Notes under the pieces: generated by a model
The model's database searches: none
What the model saw: the letters and a program-made list of their open reading frames with translations, nothing else
What the model was told of the DNA's origin: nothing
In this document: positions 1 to 6,928 of the stretch, piece after piece
How the letters are laid out: each line of letters starts with the position of its first letter
Numbering within the stretch: the first letter of the stretch is position 1
Program-made: the position numbers and the translations under genes
Assembly: GCA_902805995.1 (NCBI GenBank)
Contig: CADCUU010000245.1
Coordinates: forward strand, 1 to 14,171
Length of the DNA stretch: 14,171 nucleotides
Direction: 5' to 3'
DNA from: an uncultured Rubellimicrobium sp.
Lineage (GTDB): Bacteria; Pseudomonadota; Alphaproteobacteria; Rhodobacterales; Rhodobacteraceae

Positions 1-378
1 GATCATGGCCACCGTACTGACAGCCTCCCGTGTGGGCAGGCGGATCGGGATCAGGATCGCGGCCACGAACGACAGAAGCGAGCCCAGCACGACGATGTGG
101 ACCAGGATGTCTGCGAGCCGGATTGGGGTCTGGTCCACGGCCAACACAAAGCCCGGCACCATGCCGGTCAGGAAGGCGGCTGGAAGCACCCATAGGTCGG
201 GGTTCCGCAACCGCCCCGCCCAAACACCCACCGTCAGAAGAGCCAGGAAGTGATCAAGTCCGTGGAGTGGGTCGGTGAGCCCAACCAGCATCGCGCGCCG
301 TCCCTCGGGCCCAAGCACAAGGAAGAGCAGGCCAGCAGTCACGGCCAGCATTGACACGATCAGGACCACTCGTCGCAT
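1..378 (-). CDS. HupE/UreJ-family metal permease, N-terminal part (cut by window edge)
   Basis: This frame is open from an ATG at 378 to the left edge, giving 126 residues with the C-terminal part missing. The start is supported by GGAGG five bases upstream of the ATG. A first hydrophobic segment covers about residues 4-22, and others cover about 62-81 and 91-111. The diagnostic block is at residues 36-55 and contains DPLHGLDHFLALLTVGVWAG, which matches the HPxxGLDHxxAMxAVGxWA region of HupE/UreJ proteins. These are inner-membrane permeases for nickel or cobalt, linked to hydrogenase or urease supply. Family knowledge gives an HX5DH motif here. In this protein D42 and H43 are present, but the first His is Asp (D36), so metal transport may be altered. 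The second family motif would lie beyond the edge. The gene is divergent from the 73-aa gene. No hydrogenase or urease gene is in view, so the substrate is unknown. Confidence 0.8.
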   Translation of the reverse strand, partial: MRRVVLIVSMLAVTAGLLFLVLGPEGRRAMLVGLTDPLHGLDHFLALLTVGVWAGRLRNPDLWVLPAAFLTGMVPGFVLAVDQTPIRLADILVHIVVLGSLLSFVAAILIPIRLPTREAVSTVAMI

Positions 379-440
379 GCAGGCCTCCACGTCGGTCTGA
401 GAATAGGTGGGCACCTCGACGGCTCACAGTGCCTGGGAAC

Positions 441-458
441 CATCACGGATCCGTGATG
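441..458. promoter_or_regulatory. Perfect 18-bp palindrome between divergent genes
   Basis: CATCACGGATCCGTGATG is its own reverse complement over all 18 bases. It lies between the divergent HupE-like gene (start 378) and the 73-aa gene (start 507), where a shared operator would be expected. It could be a dimeric repressor or activator site. As RNA it could also form a hairpin in the leader of the 73-aa gene. I do not recognise the cognate regulator. Confidence 0.45.
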
Positions 459-506
459 TGGGACTGCATGGGCCAGAGATCCTGGCCTGCATGAAGGGAG
501 ACTGAG

Positions 507-728
507 ATGGCAGACGGGCGCGGCAGTTCACGGACAATAGGGTACATCGTGGGAGCGATCATTTTGCTCCTTCTTTTGGCCTGGCTCTTCGGCCTCTTCG
601 GAGGTGATGAAGCTGCTGAGGTGGGGACCGATGGTGCAGTCGTGAACGAAGAAGGCGTGGCAACCGGAGAAGCCGCCGAGGAAGCAGTTGAAGACGCGGC
701 CGAGGAGGCCGAGGACGCCGCCGACTGA
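507..728 (+). CDS. Small single-pass membrane protein with acidic tail, unknown function
   Basis: This encodes 73 residues from an ATG preceded by AAGGGAG at six bases, a good ribosome binding site. Residues 1-10 are polar with basic residues, residues 11-31 form a strongly hydrophobic helix rich in Ile and Leu, and FGGDE follows. The tail from about 33 to 73 is rich in Ala, Glu and Asp with no positive charge, and could form a negatively charged amphipathic helix. The positive-inside rule suggests the short N-terminus is cytoplasmic and the acidic tail periplasmic. I do not recognise the family and assign no function. It stands alone on its strand, divergent from the HupE-like gene and with the 18-bp palindrome in its upstream region. 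The coding bias and the ribosome binding site argue that it is real. Confidence 0.72.
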   Translation: MADGRGSSRTIGYIVGAIILLLLLAWLFGLFGGDEAAEVGTDGAVVNEEGVATGEAAEEAVEDAAEEAEDAAD

Positions 729-1062
729 ACCTGAGATCACGCCTTCGGCAGGATAGGGCGACGTAGGAGCGACCTCCGGCCCAGCCTTCCATGAACCGGC
801 GCTCTGTGTAAGCTGCCCCCGCGCATATCCGCCACGGAGCGCGCAGGGGCAGGATCGCGGCTTTGGCCTGAAAGTCCATTGGTAGGCTCTGGCCAGGATC
901 AACAGACTTTTCCGACACCATAGAAAAGGGGCATGGGCAACGCACAGGGTTGGTCCTCCCTCCGGGTCTTCACAATCAAGACCTGAGAGACCGGCCAGAG
1001 ACGAGCCTCGCAGATAGCAGGACCAAGCAGATTGTGGGTTTTCGTGGGACTCGGTACAAGCG
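729..1062. other. Intergenic stretch without a recognised gene; contains a hairpin
   Basis: No reading frame here looks like a known protein, and the overlapping open frames have unnatural composition. A stem-loop lies at 963-985, with GGTCTT pairing to AAGACC around a seven-base loop and extending by a G·U and a C-G pair. It sits about 80 bases beyond the stop of the 51-aa minus-strand gene. It could end that transcript, but no U tract follows, so termination would not be classical. Confidence 0.4.
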
Positions 1063-1218
1063 TCACCCCACAGGGAACGCGATCTCGCCGCCGAAGAACA
1101 TCACGAACATCAGCAGCGTGGCCACGATTAGCGCCACGATGGCGAACCACAACAAGGGCCTTCCACCCCCATGGTTATGGATTTTAGGAGCGCTCAGGTC
1201 CGTGCTTCGCATCTTCAT
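1063..1218 (-). CDS. 51-residue single-pass membrane protein, unknown function
   Basis: This short frame runs from an ATG at 1218 to a TGA at 1063-1065 and encodes 51 residues. AGGAGG stands six bases before the ATG, close to an ideal ribosome binding site, and this is the main reason for calling the gene. Residues 1-20 are polar and include His and Gly with basic residues. Residues 21-43 form one hydrophobic helix (PLLWFAIVALIVATLLMFV and following), and a short tail ends in FPVG. A cytoplasmic N-terminus is expected. I do not recognise the family. A PHO-box-like or palindromic element lies 31-48 bases upstream of the start. Longer open frames over the same bases in other phases lack hydrophobic order and ribosome sites, so I treat them as shadows. 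The chance that it is not expressed remains real because it is so short. Confidence 0.6.
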   Translation of the reverse strand: MKMRSTDLSAPKIHNHGGGRPLLWFAIVALIVATLLMFVMFFGGEIAFPVG

Positions 1219-1248
1219 GACCAGCCTCCTGTTTCCGCTGCCGAAAGT

Positions 1249-1266
1249 CTGTCACAATTCTGACAC
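1249..1266 (+). promoter_or_regulatory. PHO-box-like direct repeat (also an imperfect palindrome)
   Basis: CTGTCAC-AATT-CTGACAC has the 7-4-7 layout of a PhoB box (family consensus CTGTCAT, four A/T bases, CTGTCAT); the second half differs from the first at one base. The same bases form a palindrome, TGTCA-N6-TGACA. The element lies upstream of the 51-aa minus-strand gene, but the direct repeat is oriented to the plus strand, where no clear gene follows. It may therefore serve a dimeric regulator of the 51-aa gene instead of PhoB. Confidence 0.35.
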
Positions 1267-2282
1267 AATCGGAAGGGCCGCTTTTTCCTCATTTTTGGCA
1301 AGTCTCGCGCTCGCTGCCCCTGCTGGTCTCCTGTCCCCGCGCCAAAGTCGCAGACCACCCCGGGAGTTGCGTAAAGCTCAGCGACTCGTGAAGGAACTGT
1401 CGCTCAGGCCCAAGCTTCCTTCCCGTGGGACGGGACAGGCAGGGTTGGGACCAGTGGCATATCTCATTCAATACTTTCAGGGCGGCAGCTTCATCGGGAG
1501 CTCGACTGCCGTCGGAGCTCTAAACCAAGTCTCCCAGTCTGCCGAGAGGGGCATGCGCAGTCGCCATGCAGACGCAGTGAGGATCTGTGCCGGCGGGCCC
1601 AGCAATGCAGTCTGGTCCATGGAGCGCCGCTAACTGCTTCCATCCCGCCTTCGACCTCGGCCACCTGCTCAGCTCAGACCTCAGCTCGAAGCACCGCTCG
1701 TAAGCCCGGTAGATCGGCACGCTTATCTGAGGCCAGAGCGCCATCAAGGAGTTGCTGAAAGTGCCGGCGGAGATGGATCCGACTGCGGGCCGAGCGGCCA
1801 TTGACCATTGAGCAGCTAGCGGCATCTGGCAGATCATCGGGTCTTTGTGGGCTGTGTGGCTGACGCAAAACCTATCCAGCGCTCGGGCGCAGGCTTTCAC
1901 ATGCTTAGGACTTGATTGTCCCCACTGTCGTATCGTTGACCAAACGGGAACTAACTGTCCGCTTTTCAGAAGGTCAGATGAGTCCGCTACAATCGACGGC
2001 TCTCAGAATCTCAGCCTCTCCCGACAGGATCACCGCAAGAGCTGCAATCGCTCAGCCTTACGGGAATGATCTGAAGTATCTCCTGGGTCATGCCGAGGAC
2101 AGCGGAGGTGCAGCGGCTGGCGGTGTAGCAACTCCAGCCACTTCATCTCAACGAAGCATAGTTGCGCGGACAATTCGCAGTACTCTAGCTATACTGCCCG
2201 GTGCCGCCCTCGCAAAGTGGCTGCAGATCGGGCCCATTCGACAATAACCCGGCGTCCGAAATTTCCGTCTCGCAACCAAACG
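1267..2282. other. Long stretch (about 1 kb) with no recognised gene
   Basis: Several open frames of 60-130 codons cross this stretch on both strands. None shows a known motif, a hydrophobic pattern or a convincing ribosome binding site, and their composition looks random. I see no tRNA, rRNA, CRISPR array or insertion sequence. It may be decayed coding sequence or house an unrecognised RNA. Confidence 0.4.
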
Positions 2283-2489
2283 TCATTCCGCCGGGTGAAG
2301 GTAGGCCACATTTTTTTGCGCTCCCGTGCGCGGCAGGATTAGCGCCACTGTGGCGCTCGCTGCGACGCCCAGGTTCCCACCGAGCACATACAGGCCCAGC
2401 ATGGCCCAGAACGACGCGCCGTCCAACCAAGCCCAGAGCGCCAGAGTGAAGGCCGCTACAAAGCCCGCAAACAGATGAACGATTAGCAT
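2283..2489 (-). CDS. Small two-helix membrane protein, unknown function
   Basis: I start this gene at the ATG at 2489 and not at the upstream in-frame start at 2537. AGGAG stands six bases before 2489, and the protein then begins directly with a hydrophobic helix (MLIVHLFAGFVAAF). The product is 68 residues. Helix one covers about residues 2-22 and ends in WAWLDG. Helix two covers about 26-52 and contains LYVLGGNLGVAASATVAL, and a short polar tail ends in YLHPAE. The hairpin layout, with a GGN motif in the second helix, resembles short uncharacterised membrane proteins that I associate with Rhodobacterales; this is recollection, not a search. It forms its own transcription unit. A TTGACA element and a 13-bp inverted repeat lie upstream. 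Function is unknown. Confidence 0.68.
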   Translation of the reverse strand: MLIVHLFAGFVAAFTLALWAWLDGASFWAMLGLYVLGGNLGVAASATVALILPRTGAQKNVAYLHPAE

Positions 2490-2526
2490 GGAAGCTCCTG
2501 CCACGGTCGCATCGCACACGTTAGAG

Positions 2527-2553
2527 GTGTGTTTCACACGTAAAAATTGTCAA
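2527..2553 (-). promoter_or_regulatory. Candidate promoter -35 with overlapping operator-like inverted repeat
   Basis: On the minus strand TTGACA (2548-2553) is a perfect sigma-70 -35 hexamer upstream of the 68-aa gene. Nine bases further on lies GTGTG-AAA-CACAC (2527-2539), a perfect 5-3-5 inverted repeat inside the expected spacer. A binding protein there would block RNA polymerase. I see no good -10 at 16-18 bases (TCTAAC is at 22), so the promoter may need an activator. Confidence 0.35.
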
Positions 2554-2742
2554 GAATATGGCGAAGTCTTTCTACATGCGTGAAAGGCGGGAGCACAGCT
2601 GTGTCTCTCAGTCACCCGGAGTCAGAACTACGCCGGCAGTTAGGCCATTGTATGATAGAGAACGGCATGCCTCTCACTCCGAACCGCCTAGGTGGGACGA
2701 ATCTTCTACACTGAGAAACGTGGGCGAGAGGGTGGGTCGAGC

Positions 2743-2774
2743 AATCTCTCACACGGCTTCGCGCCGGAGAGGTT
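2743..2774 (-). terminator. Stem-loop downstream of the minus-strand GT2 gene
   Basis: AATCTCTC (2743-2750) pairs with GAGAGGTT (2767-2774) with one G·U. After a three-base bulge, CGGC pairs with GCCG around a TTCGC loop. It lies 40 bases past the stop of the GT2 gene that ends at 2814. This fits a transcript end or a 3'-stabilising structure, but there is no long U run after it on the minus strand. Confidence 0.42.
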
Positions 2775-2813
2775 GAGGCGCACTCATCTCCCCTGGTGCC
2801 GGGTCTAGGCGCT

Positions 2814-3785
2814 CTAGGCCTCGGGCAGGAGGAGGCGCGGCAGAACTGACGGCTCAGGTCCAGCCGCGAGCTTGTCGCGCAGGATCGAGTGCGCAACCGC
2901 CGGCGCGAGGTCGGGGCGCCCGAGGAGTTCAGTGAGTGCTTTCAAGGTCCCGACCTGCCGCTTGCGGTCGAGAAGCGCTTGGTGTGCGTGCCGTGTCTCC
3001 ACTTGCCGCAGAAGACGCCGCATGGCCGCTTCGAGCGCCGGGTCGTGGGTTGCGACTGAGAGGTGCCGCCGGGCAGCTGCGGCGAGTGCCGCGAGGTCGG
3101 CTGCGGTGTGGCGGGAACTCAGTGACTCTCCACGCACGACGGCCACATAGCCTGGCCTCCGGGTCAGGAGGAACCGTGCCCCAGCGAGGAGCGCCCGGAC
3201 ATAAAGGTCGTAGTCCTCTCCCAATCGCAGCGCCGGGTCGTAGCGCAGGCCCCAACGCTCCAGAAAGGCACGCGACATCACAGGCTTGAGGAAGCCGAGT
3301 TCCCCCCGCGGTCGTCCGTTCTGAGCAATATTGCCCGCGATGAACGTTGAGGGCAGAACCGTCTCAAAATGCTCAGGCAGGTTGAGGAGGAGAGGCGGCA
3401 GCGGTGCTTCGGGGTCGGCGACGAAGACAATGTTGTCGGCCACGAGGTCCCAATCGTGCGCTGCGGCCAGCCTTGCGGAGCGACTGGGCAGGAAGCGGTC
3501 ATCAGCGTCCAGGATCGCAATCGCCGGAGCCCGCATGTGATCCAGCGCGCGGTTGCGTGCCGCTGCGGGGCCGAGACTGGTGGAGTTCACAAGCACCAGG
3601 AAACGGCTGTCGCCGGCGGCAACACGCGCGGCAGCCGCCGCCGTGCCGTCCGTAGAGCCGTCGTCCACCATGACGACTTCACCCACCAGCGGGTCGGCCA
3701 ATGCCGAGGCCACAGCGGCACCGATCGTTGCCGCAGCATCGCGGGCGGCGATGATGACGCCAAGATCAGGGAATGAGGCACTCAC
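2814..3785 (-). CDS. GT-A fold glycosyltransferase, family GT2
   Basis: The product is a 323-residue inverting glycosyltransferase that would move a sugar from a nucleotide sugar to an acceptor on the cytoplasmic face. Residues 8-13 (LGVIIAARDAA region) form the first strand, and VMVDDGSTDGT at 38-48 is the nucleotide-binding Asp motif. GPAAARNRAL lies at 72-81. ILDADD at 91-96 is the metal-binding DxD equivalent, and GEDYDLYVRALLAGARF at 189-205 carries the putative catalytic ED. The C-terminal 100 residues are Ala-, Leu- and Arg-rich with no membrane helix. The start is GTG at 3785; no strong ribosome site precedes it, and a stop just upstream excludes a longer frame. The GEDYDLYVRALL block and the tail recall transferases of succinoglycan-type loci (ExoO/ExoU-like), but the sugar cannot be named from sequence. 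It is transcribed away from the other glycan genes. Confidence 0.93.
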   Translation of the reverse strand: MSASFPDLGVIIAARDAAATIGAAVASALADPLVGEVVMVDDGSTDGTAAAAARVAAGDSRFLVLVNSTSLGPAAARNRALDHMRAPAIAILDADDRFLPSRSARLAAAHDWDLVADNIVFVADPEAPLPPLLLNLPEHFETVLPSTFIAGNIAQNGRPRGELGFLKPVMSRAFLERWGLRYDPALRLGEDYDLYVRALLAGARFLLTRRPGYVAVVRGESLSSRHTAADLAALAAAARRHLSVATHDPALEAAMRRLLRQVETRHAHQALLDRKRQVGTLKALTELLGRPDLAPAVAHSILRDKLAAGPEPSVLPRLLLPEA

Positions 3786-4485
3786 CGTCAGCCTGCCCTA
3801 CACTGCTGATGGCCCTCAAACCTCAACTCACAGGCGAGAGCCAGTACAACGTCCCCGCTGAGGTCAAAGTCGACCTTCTTGCCCACCAAGACGAAGTCCA
3901 ATGTTTCGGTTGCATGACCGTCGCGCTCGTCGAGGGCAGCTCGGTTTACCAGCTCACTAGGAAAATATGTACGTAGTGAGGGTGCGCACATCCGGCTCAT
4001 GGAGTCATCTTGACTAAAAGTTCAACAGAAACGGTCTGCCCCTTCAGGTTGCAATCGAGACGGTGCACGGACCCCTAAAGCTGATTTCTGCCGAGCTTTC
4101 GATCTTCCGCGGCGTTGCTGCACAACCTTTTGGCGAGACGTCGTGTAAGGGCTCTGATTGCCTATCTGTGCAAGCATGGTTCGTTGCCAGTTGCGCCAGG
4201 GTTTCATTTTACGGAGCCTGGGAACAGTGCTCGGGAACGTTCGCCAAACCAAGAGAACTGAGCGTCTCAATATCCTGTTGGGCAACATCGCCTCGTACAT
4301 GCGCCCAAGGCGGATCATTCTCCGAGCGGAAGCGCATCAGTAAACGAACCCTACGCAGCGGTACTTGCGACACTACGCCCGAACCACTTAACCTCTTTCC
4401 TGGATGAACCAGATCCATCGATCCTGGGCCGAGGCATCTGTATCGAATCACCTGAAGACGGACATGTTCCTATGTGGATGCAATA
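3786..4485. other. 700-bp divergent intergenic region, no recognised gene
   Basis: This lies between two divergently transcribed GT2 genes and must hold both promoters unless expression is read in from elsewhere. The open frames across it show no motif. The minus-strand frame near 4022-4318 has a tRNA-shadow or IS-like flavour, but I can complete neither. GC content is visibly lower than in the flanking genes, in keeping with control or decayed DNA. Confidence 0.4.
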
Positions 4486-5478
4486 ATGAATCGGCAATCC
4501 ATTTCCGGCTCATGTCCTCTCGTCGCCGTTGTCATTCCAGCCCATAACGCCGCCGCCACCCTCGATGCGGCCCTGCACAGCGCGCGCGGCCAGACCTACA
4601 CACACCTCGACATCATCGTCGTTGACGACGGATCCACCGACGAGACGCCCAGCATTGCCGTCGCGCACAAGCGCGCGGACGCCCGCGTTCGGCTGATCTC
4701 GCAGGAGCAGGGGGGCGTGGCTTCAGCGCGCAACCGCGGTACCGCCGAGGCCAGTGCCGAGTTTGTCGCAACCCTCGACGCGGACGACCTCTGGCAGCCG
4801 GAGAAAATCGAGCGGCAGATGAGTGCCATGATGGACACGGGCGAAAGCTGCGCGCTTGTTTACACGTTTTCTGTCGCTGTCCGCGAGGATGGCCATGCGA
4901 TCGATTGGGGCGCGGCCTTCGGGCGGGCCTTCAACGGCTATGTGCTGCCCGATCTCCTTTTGCACAACTTCATCGCGAACGGGAGTTCTCCGCTCCTGCG
5001 CAAGCGTGTCATGAGAGAGGTCGGCGGCTATGATCCCGGCCTGAGAGCGCAGGGTGCCGAGGGTTGCGAAGACCTGAAGCTTTACTTAGCCGTCGCAGAG
5101 AGCCATGGGTTAGCGGCCGTGCCGTTGCCCCTGACCGGGTACCGCGTCACGAGCACCTCGATGTCGAGCAACGTGATGCGGATGATCCGCTCCCATCGCC
5201 TCGTTACAGAGCCATACCGCGAGAGATATCCCAGAGAGGTTCGGCTGGGGCGAGTTTACCTTGCGCTCTATTATGCCGGACGGGAGTTCGCTGCGAGGAA
5301 CTACTTGGGCTGGGGACAAGCCGTTCGCGAAGCTGCGAAGGCCGACCTCGGCGCGACGTTGAGGGCCGCGGCTCGCAAGCTTTTCCGGCGCGCAAGAAGG
5401 AGCGCGGTGGAGCCGAGGCCCTTTCCTGCCGCCCGCGCCGCCGAGGTCGGTGCGATGCAGGGCGACCAAGCCAGCTAG
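4486..5478 (+). CDS. GT-A fold glycosyltransferase, family GT2
   Basis: The product is 330 residues from the ATG at 4486. A GTG at 4474 would add four residues; both starts have weak ribosome sites, and I prefer the ATG. The N-terminal catalytic domain shows VAVVIPAHNAA at 13-23, IVVDDGSTDETPS at 44-56, ARNRG at 81-85 and TLDADDLWQPEKI at 96-108 (DxD). GGYDPGL follows at 180-186 and EGCEDLKLYL at 192-201, with the acidic pair that usually holds the catalytic base. The C-terminal tail (about 290-330) is rich in Arg and Ala and may associate with the membrane surface. It belongs to the large group of GT2 enzymes of capsule, O-antigen or exopolysaccharide loci; donor and acceptor are unknown. 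Its TAG overlaps the stop of the convergent GT4 gene. Confidence 0.95.
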   Translation: MNRQSISGSCPLVAVVIPAHNAAATLDAALHSARGQTYTHLDIIVVDDGSTDETPSIAVAHKRADARVRLISQEQGGVASARNRGTAEASAEFVATLDADDLWQPEKIERQMSAMMDTGESCALVYTFSVAVREDGHAIDWGAAFGRAFNGYVLPDLLLHNFIANGSSPLLRKRVMREVGGYDPGLRAQGAEGCEDLKLYLAVAESHGLAAVPLPLTGYRVTSTSMSSNVMRMIRSHRLVTEPYRERYPREVRLGRVYLALYYAGREFAARNYLGWGQAVREAAKADLGATLRAAARKLFRRARRSAVEPRPFPAARAAEVGAMQGDQAS

Positions 5479-6788
5479 GGTGCCAGATGACCGGTCCGCC
5501 TGCCCCGACCCGCACCCAGCAGCGCCGCCAGACGTCGACCCACGACGTCAAGCGACGCCAGGGCCTCCACGCGGGGTCTCGCCTGCGCGGCGAGGCACGC
5601 CCGGAGATTCGGGTCGTTGATCAGGCGCGACAGGCCCTGGCGGAGGGCCTCCGGATCGTTCTTGGCCACGACCAAGCCACCCGAGCTCTCGTCGCGCCCG
5701 AGGATCTCGGACACTCCCGGCGCGTCGGCCGCGACCACCGGGAGGCCACAGGCCATGGCTTCAAGGGGAGCCACGGGCGAGCCTTCGTGGCGGGACGGCA
5801 GGACATAAAGGTTGGCCGCGCAGAGCTCCCGCCTGACCTCGCTCCGATCTGTCACGTAGCGTCTCACCCATCGGAGGCCCGGGATCGGATCGCTCTCAAT
5901 CAGGGACGCGAACCGTGCATCATCTTGACCCGAACCGATGAGGTGGAGGCGCAACTCGCCGGGCCCGGCCTGCCGAACGACGTCGCGCCACGCCTTGAGA
6001 AGCACGTCCAGACCCTTGCGGTGAAGTTCGATGCGGCCATGGCAGACTACAATCGTGGCGTCCGGCGAAAAGCCGAGGGCCTTGCGGCACGCATCCCGAG
6101 GCTCGGGAAACCAGAGGTCGAGGTCAAGGGGATTGGGAATCGCATGTATTCGACCGGCGTCGATCCCGTATTCCCTCTGCAGCCGTTCGGCTTCTGGCAC
6201 TGACGCGACGATCAACCCGGCGGCTGCGTGCAGGCTGCGTCCCCGAATGACCCTGTCGATCCACGATACAGGCGGTGGCGCGCCTTGAAAGCTCGCGAAG
6301 ACAGGCACCTTGAGACGCCGCCCAATCTGGACCAGCCGATCGAAGCGAGGATACTCGTATTCCTGCGCCAGGATCGCCTGGCATCGGGTCTCCCGAAGGA
6401 TGTTCGACACGGCCTGCGCGGGTGTCGCCGTGTAGCGCACTAGGTCCTGCAAGGCCCGCGCACCCCTGAATCGGGGGCGGTCGGGATCGTCCGTGTCGCC
6501 CGGCCAGCGCCGCAGCGCGTCGTAAGCAAGTGATGCCGGCAAGAAGTAGGTGACTGTACCGGTGCGCGGGTTCACGTGCCTCTCGACTCGGTCCACCTGC
6601 CGGGAAAGGGCTACAATGACCGTTTCCACGTTTTGCCGGCGCAGCGCGTCTACGTAGCCGAACAGCCAGCCCCCAGACATTTGCTCTGCAAAGCCGATGT
6701 AGTCGATGCCGATCGGGGCAAGGAAGTCCTCGATGACCCCGCCCCAGGGAAAGAGTGCGATCCGGTCCTGATCCGTTGCTTGCGTCAC
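5475..6788 (-). CDS. GT-B fold glycosyltransferase, family GT4
   Basis: The product is about 437 residues. I choose the GTG at 6788 because GGGAGG precedes it closely, and homologue-style N-termini begin shortly before RIALFPWG. An in-frame ATG at 6827 adds 13 residues but lacks a ribosome site. The N-terminal Rossmann half holds RIALFPWGGVIEDF (9-22) and MSGGWLFGYVDALRRQ (37-52), the acceptor side. The C-terminal half holds IPNPLDLDLW (217-226) and GRIELHRKGLDVLLKAW (251-267), with the phosphate-contacting Arg/Lys. It also holds the retaining-GT EX7E motif, E335 to E343, within HEGSPVAPLEAMACGLPVV. This predicts a retaining, nucleotide-sugar-dependent transferase of the cytoplasm or inner membrane. 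It converges on the GT2 gene with stops overlapping in CTAG, and is divergent from the next operon. Sugar specificity is not readable. Confidence 0.95.
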   Translation of the reverse strand: MTQATDQDRIALFPWGGVIEDFLAPIGIDYIGFAEQMSGGWLFGYVDALRRQNVETVIVALSRQVDRVERHVNPRTGTVTYFLPASLAYDALRRWPGDTDDPDRPRFRGARALQDLVRYTATPAQAVSNILRETRCQAILAQEYEYPRFDRLVQIGRRLKVPVFASFQGAPPPVSWIDRVIRGRSLHAAAGLIVASVPEAERLQREYGIDAGRIHAIPNPLDLDLWFPEPRDACRKALGFSPDATIVVCHGRIELHRKGLDVLLKAWRDVVRQAGPGELRLHLIGSGQDDARFASLIESDPIPGLRWVRRYVTDRSEVRRELCAANLYVLPSRHEGSPVAPLEAMACGLPVVAADAPGVSEILGRDESSGGLVVAKNDPEALRQGLSRLINDPNLRACLAAQARPRVEALASLDVVGRRLAALLGAGRGRRTGHLAP

Positions 6789-6827
6789 TCCACCTCCCAG
6801 TTGCGAAAAACTGTCAATGCGGATCAT

Positions 6828-6928
6828 CTTATCGATATGCTATCCCGAACAAATGCGGGCTGTGATGCGGCCCCTGCTACGAGGGGGTCGGGGCGTAGCT
6901 ATTTTGTCAATAGTTGAGGTGAAACCGA
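6828..6928. promoter_or_regulatory. Short divergent control region of GT4 and the GT2-GT2-methyltransferase operon
   Basis: About 100-140 bases separate the two divergent starts, so the promoters of both units must be back to back here. A small hairpin, CTATT-TTGTC-AATAG (6899-6913), lies just before the GAGGTGA ribosome site of the plus-strand gene and could affect its translation. I find no convincing -35/-10 pair by eye. Confidence 0.3.

Noticed and set aside
441..470. EcfG-type general stress promoter starting at GGAAC (436-440)
   Set aside because: No GTT element at 16-17 bases; the following bases are the palindrome.
559..945. 128-residue minus-strand open frame antisense to the 73-aa gene
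   Set aside because: Its Arg/Pro/Leu runs mirror the Ala/Glu tail codons of the plus-strand gene, with no motif and no ribosome site.
950..1633. 227-residue plus-strand open frame
   Set aside because: Covers the better-supported 51-aa minus gene, lacks a ribosome site and any domain, and has random composition.
4178..4260. Possible tRNA on the minus strand (TGGCGCAACTGGCAACG resembles a D-arm)
   Set aside because: No matching acceptor stem, anticodon arm or T-loop GTTCGA could be placed at the right distances.
5064..6203. 379-residue plus-strand open frame across two glycosyltransferase genes
   Set aside because: It is an out-of-frame and antisense shadow of the GT2 and GT4 genes; high GC makes long spurious frames common.
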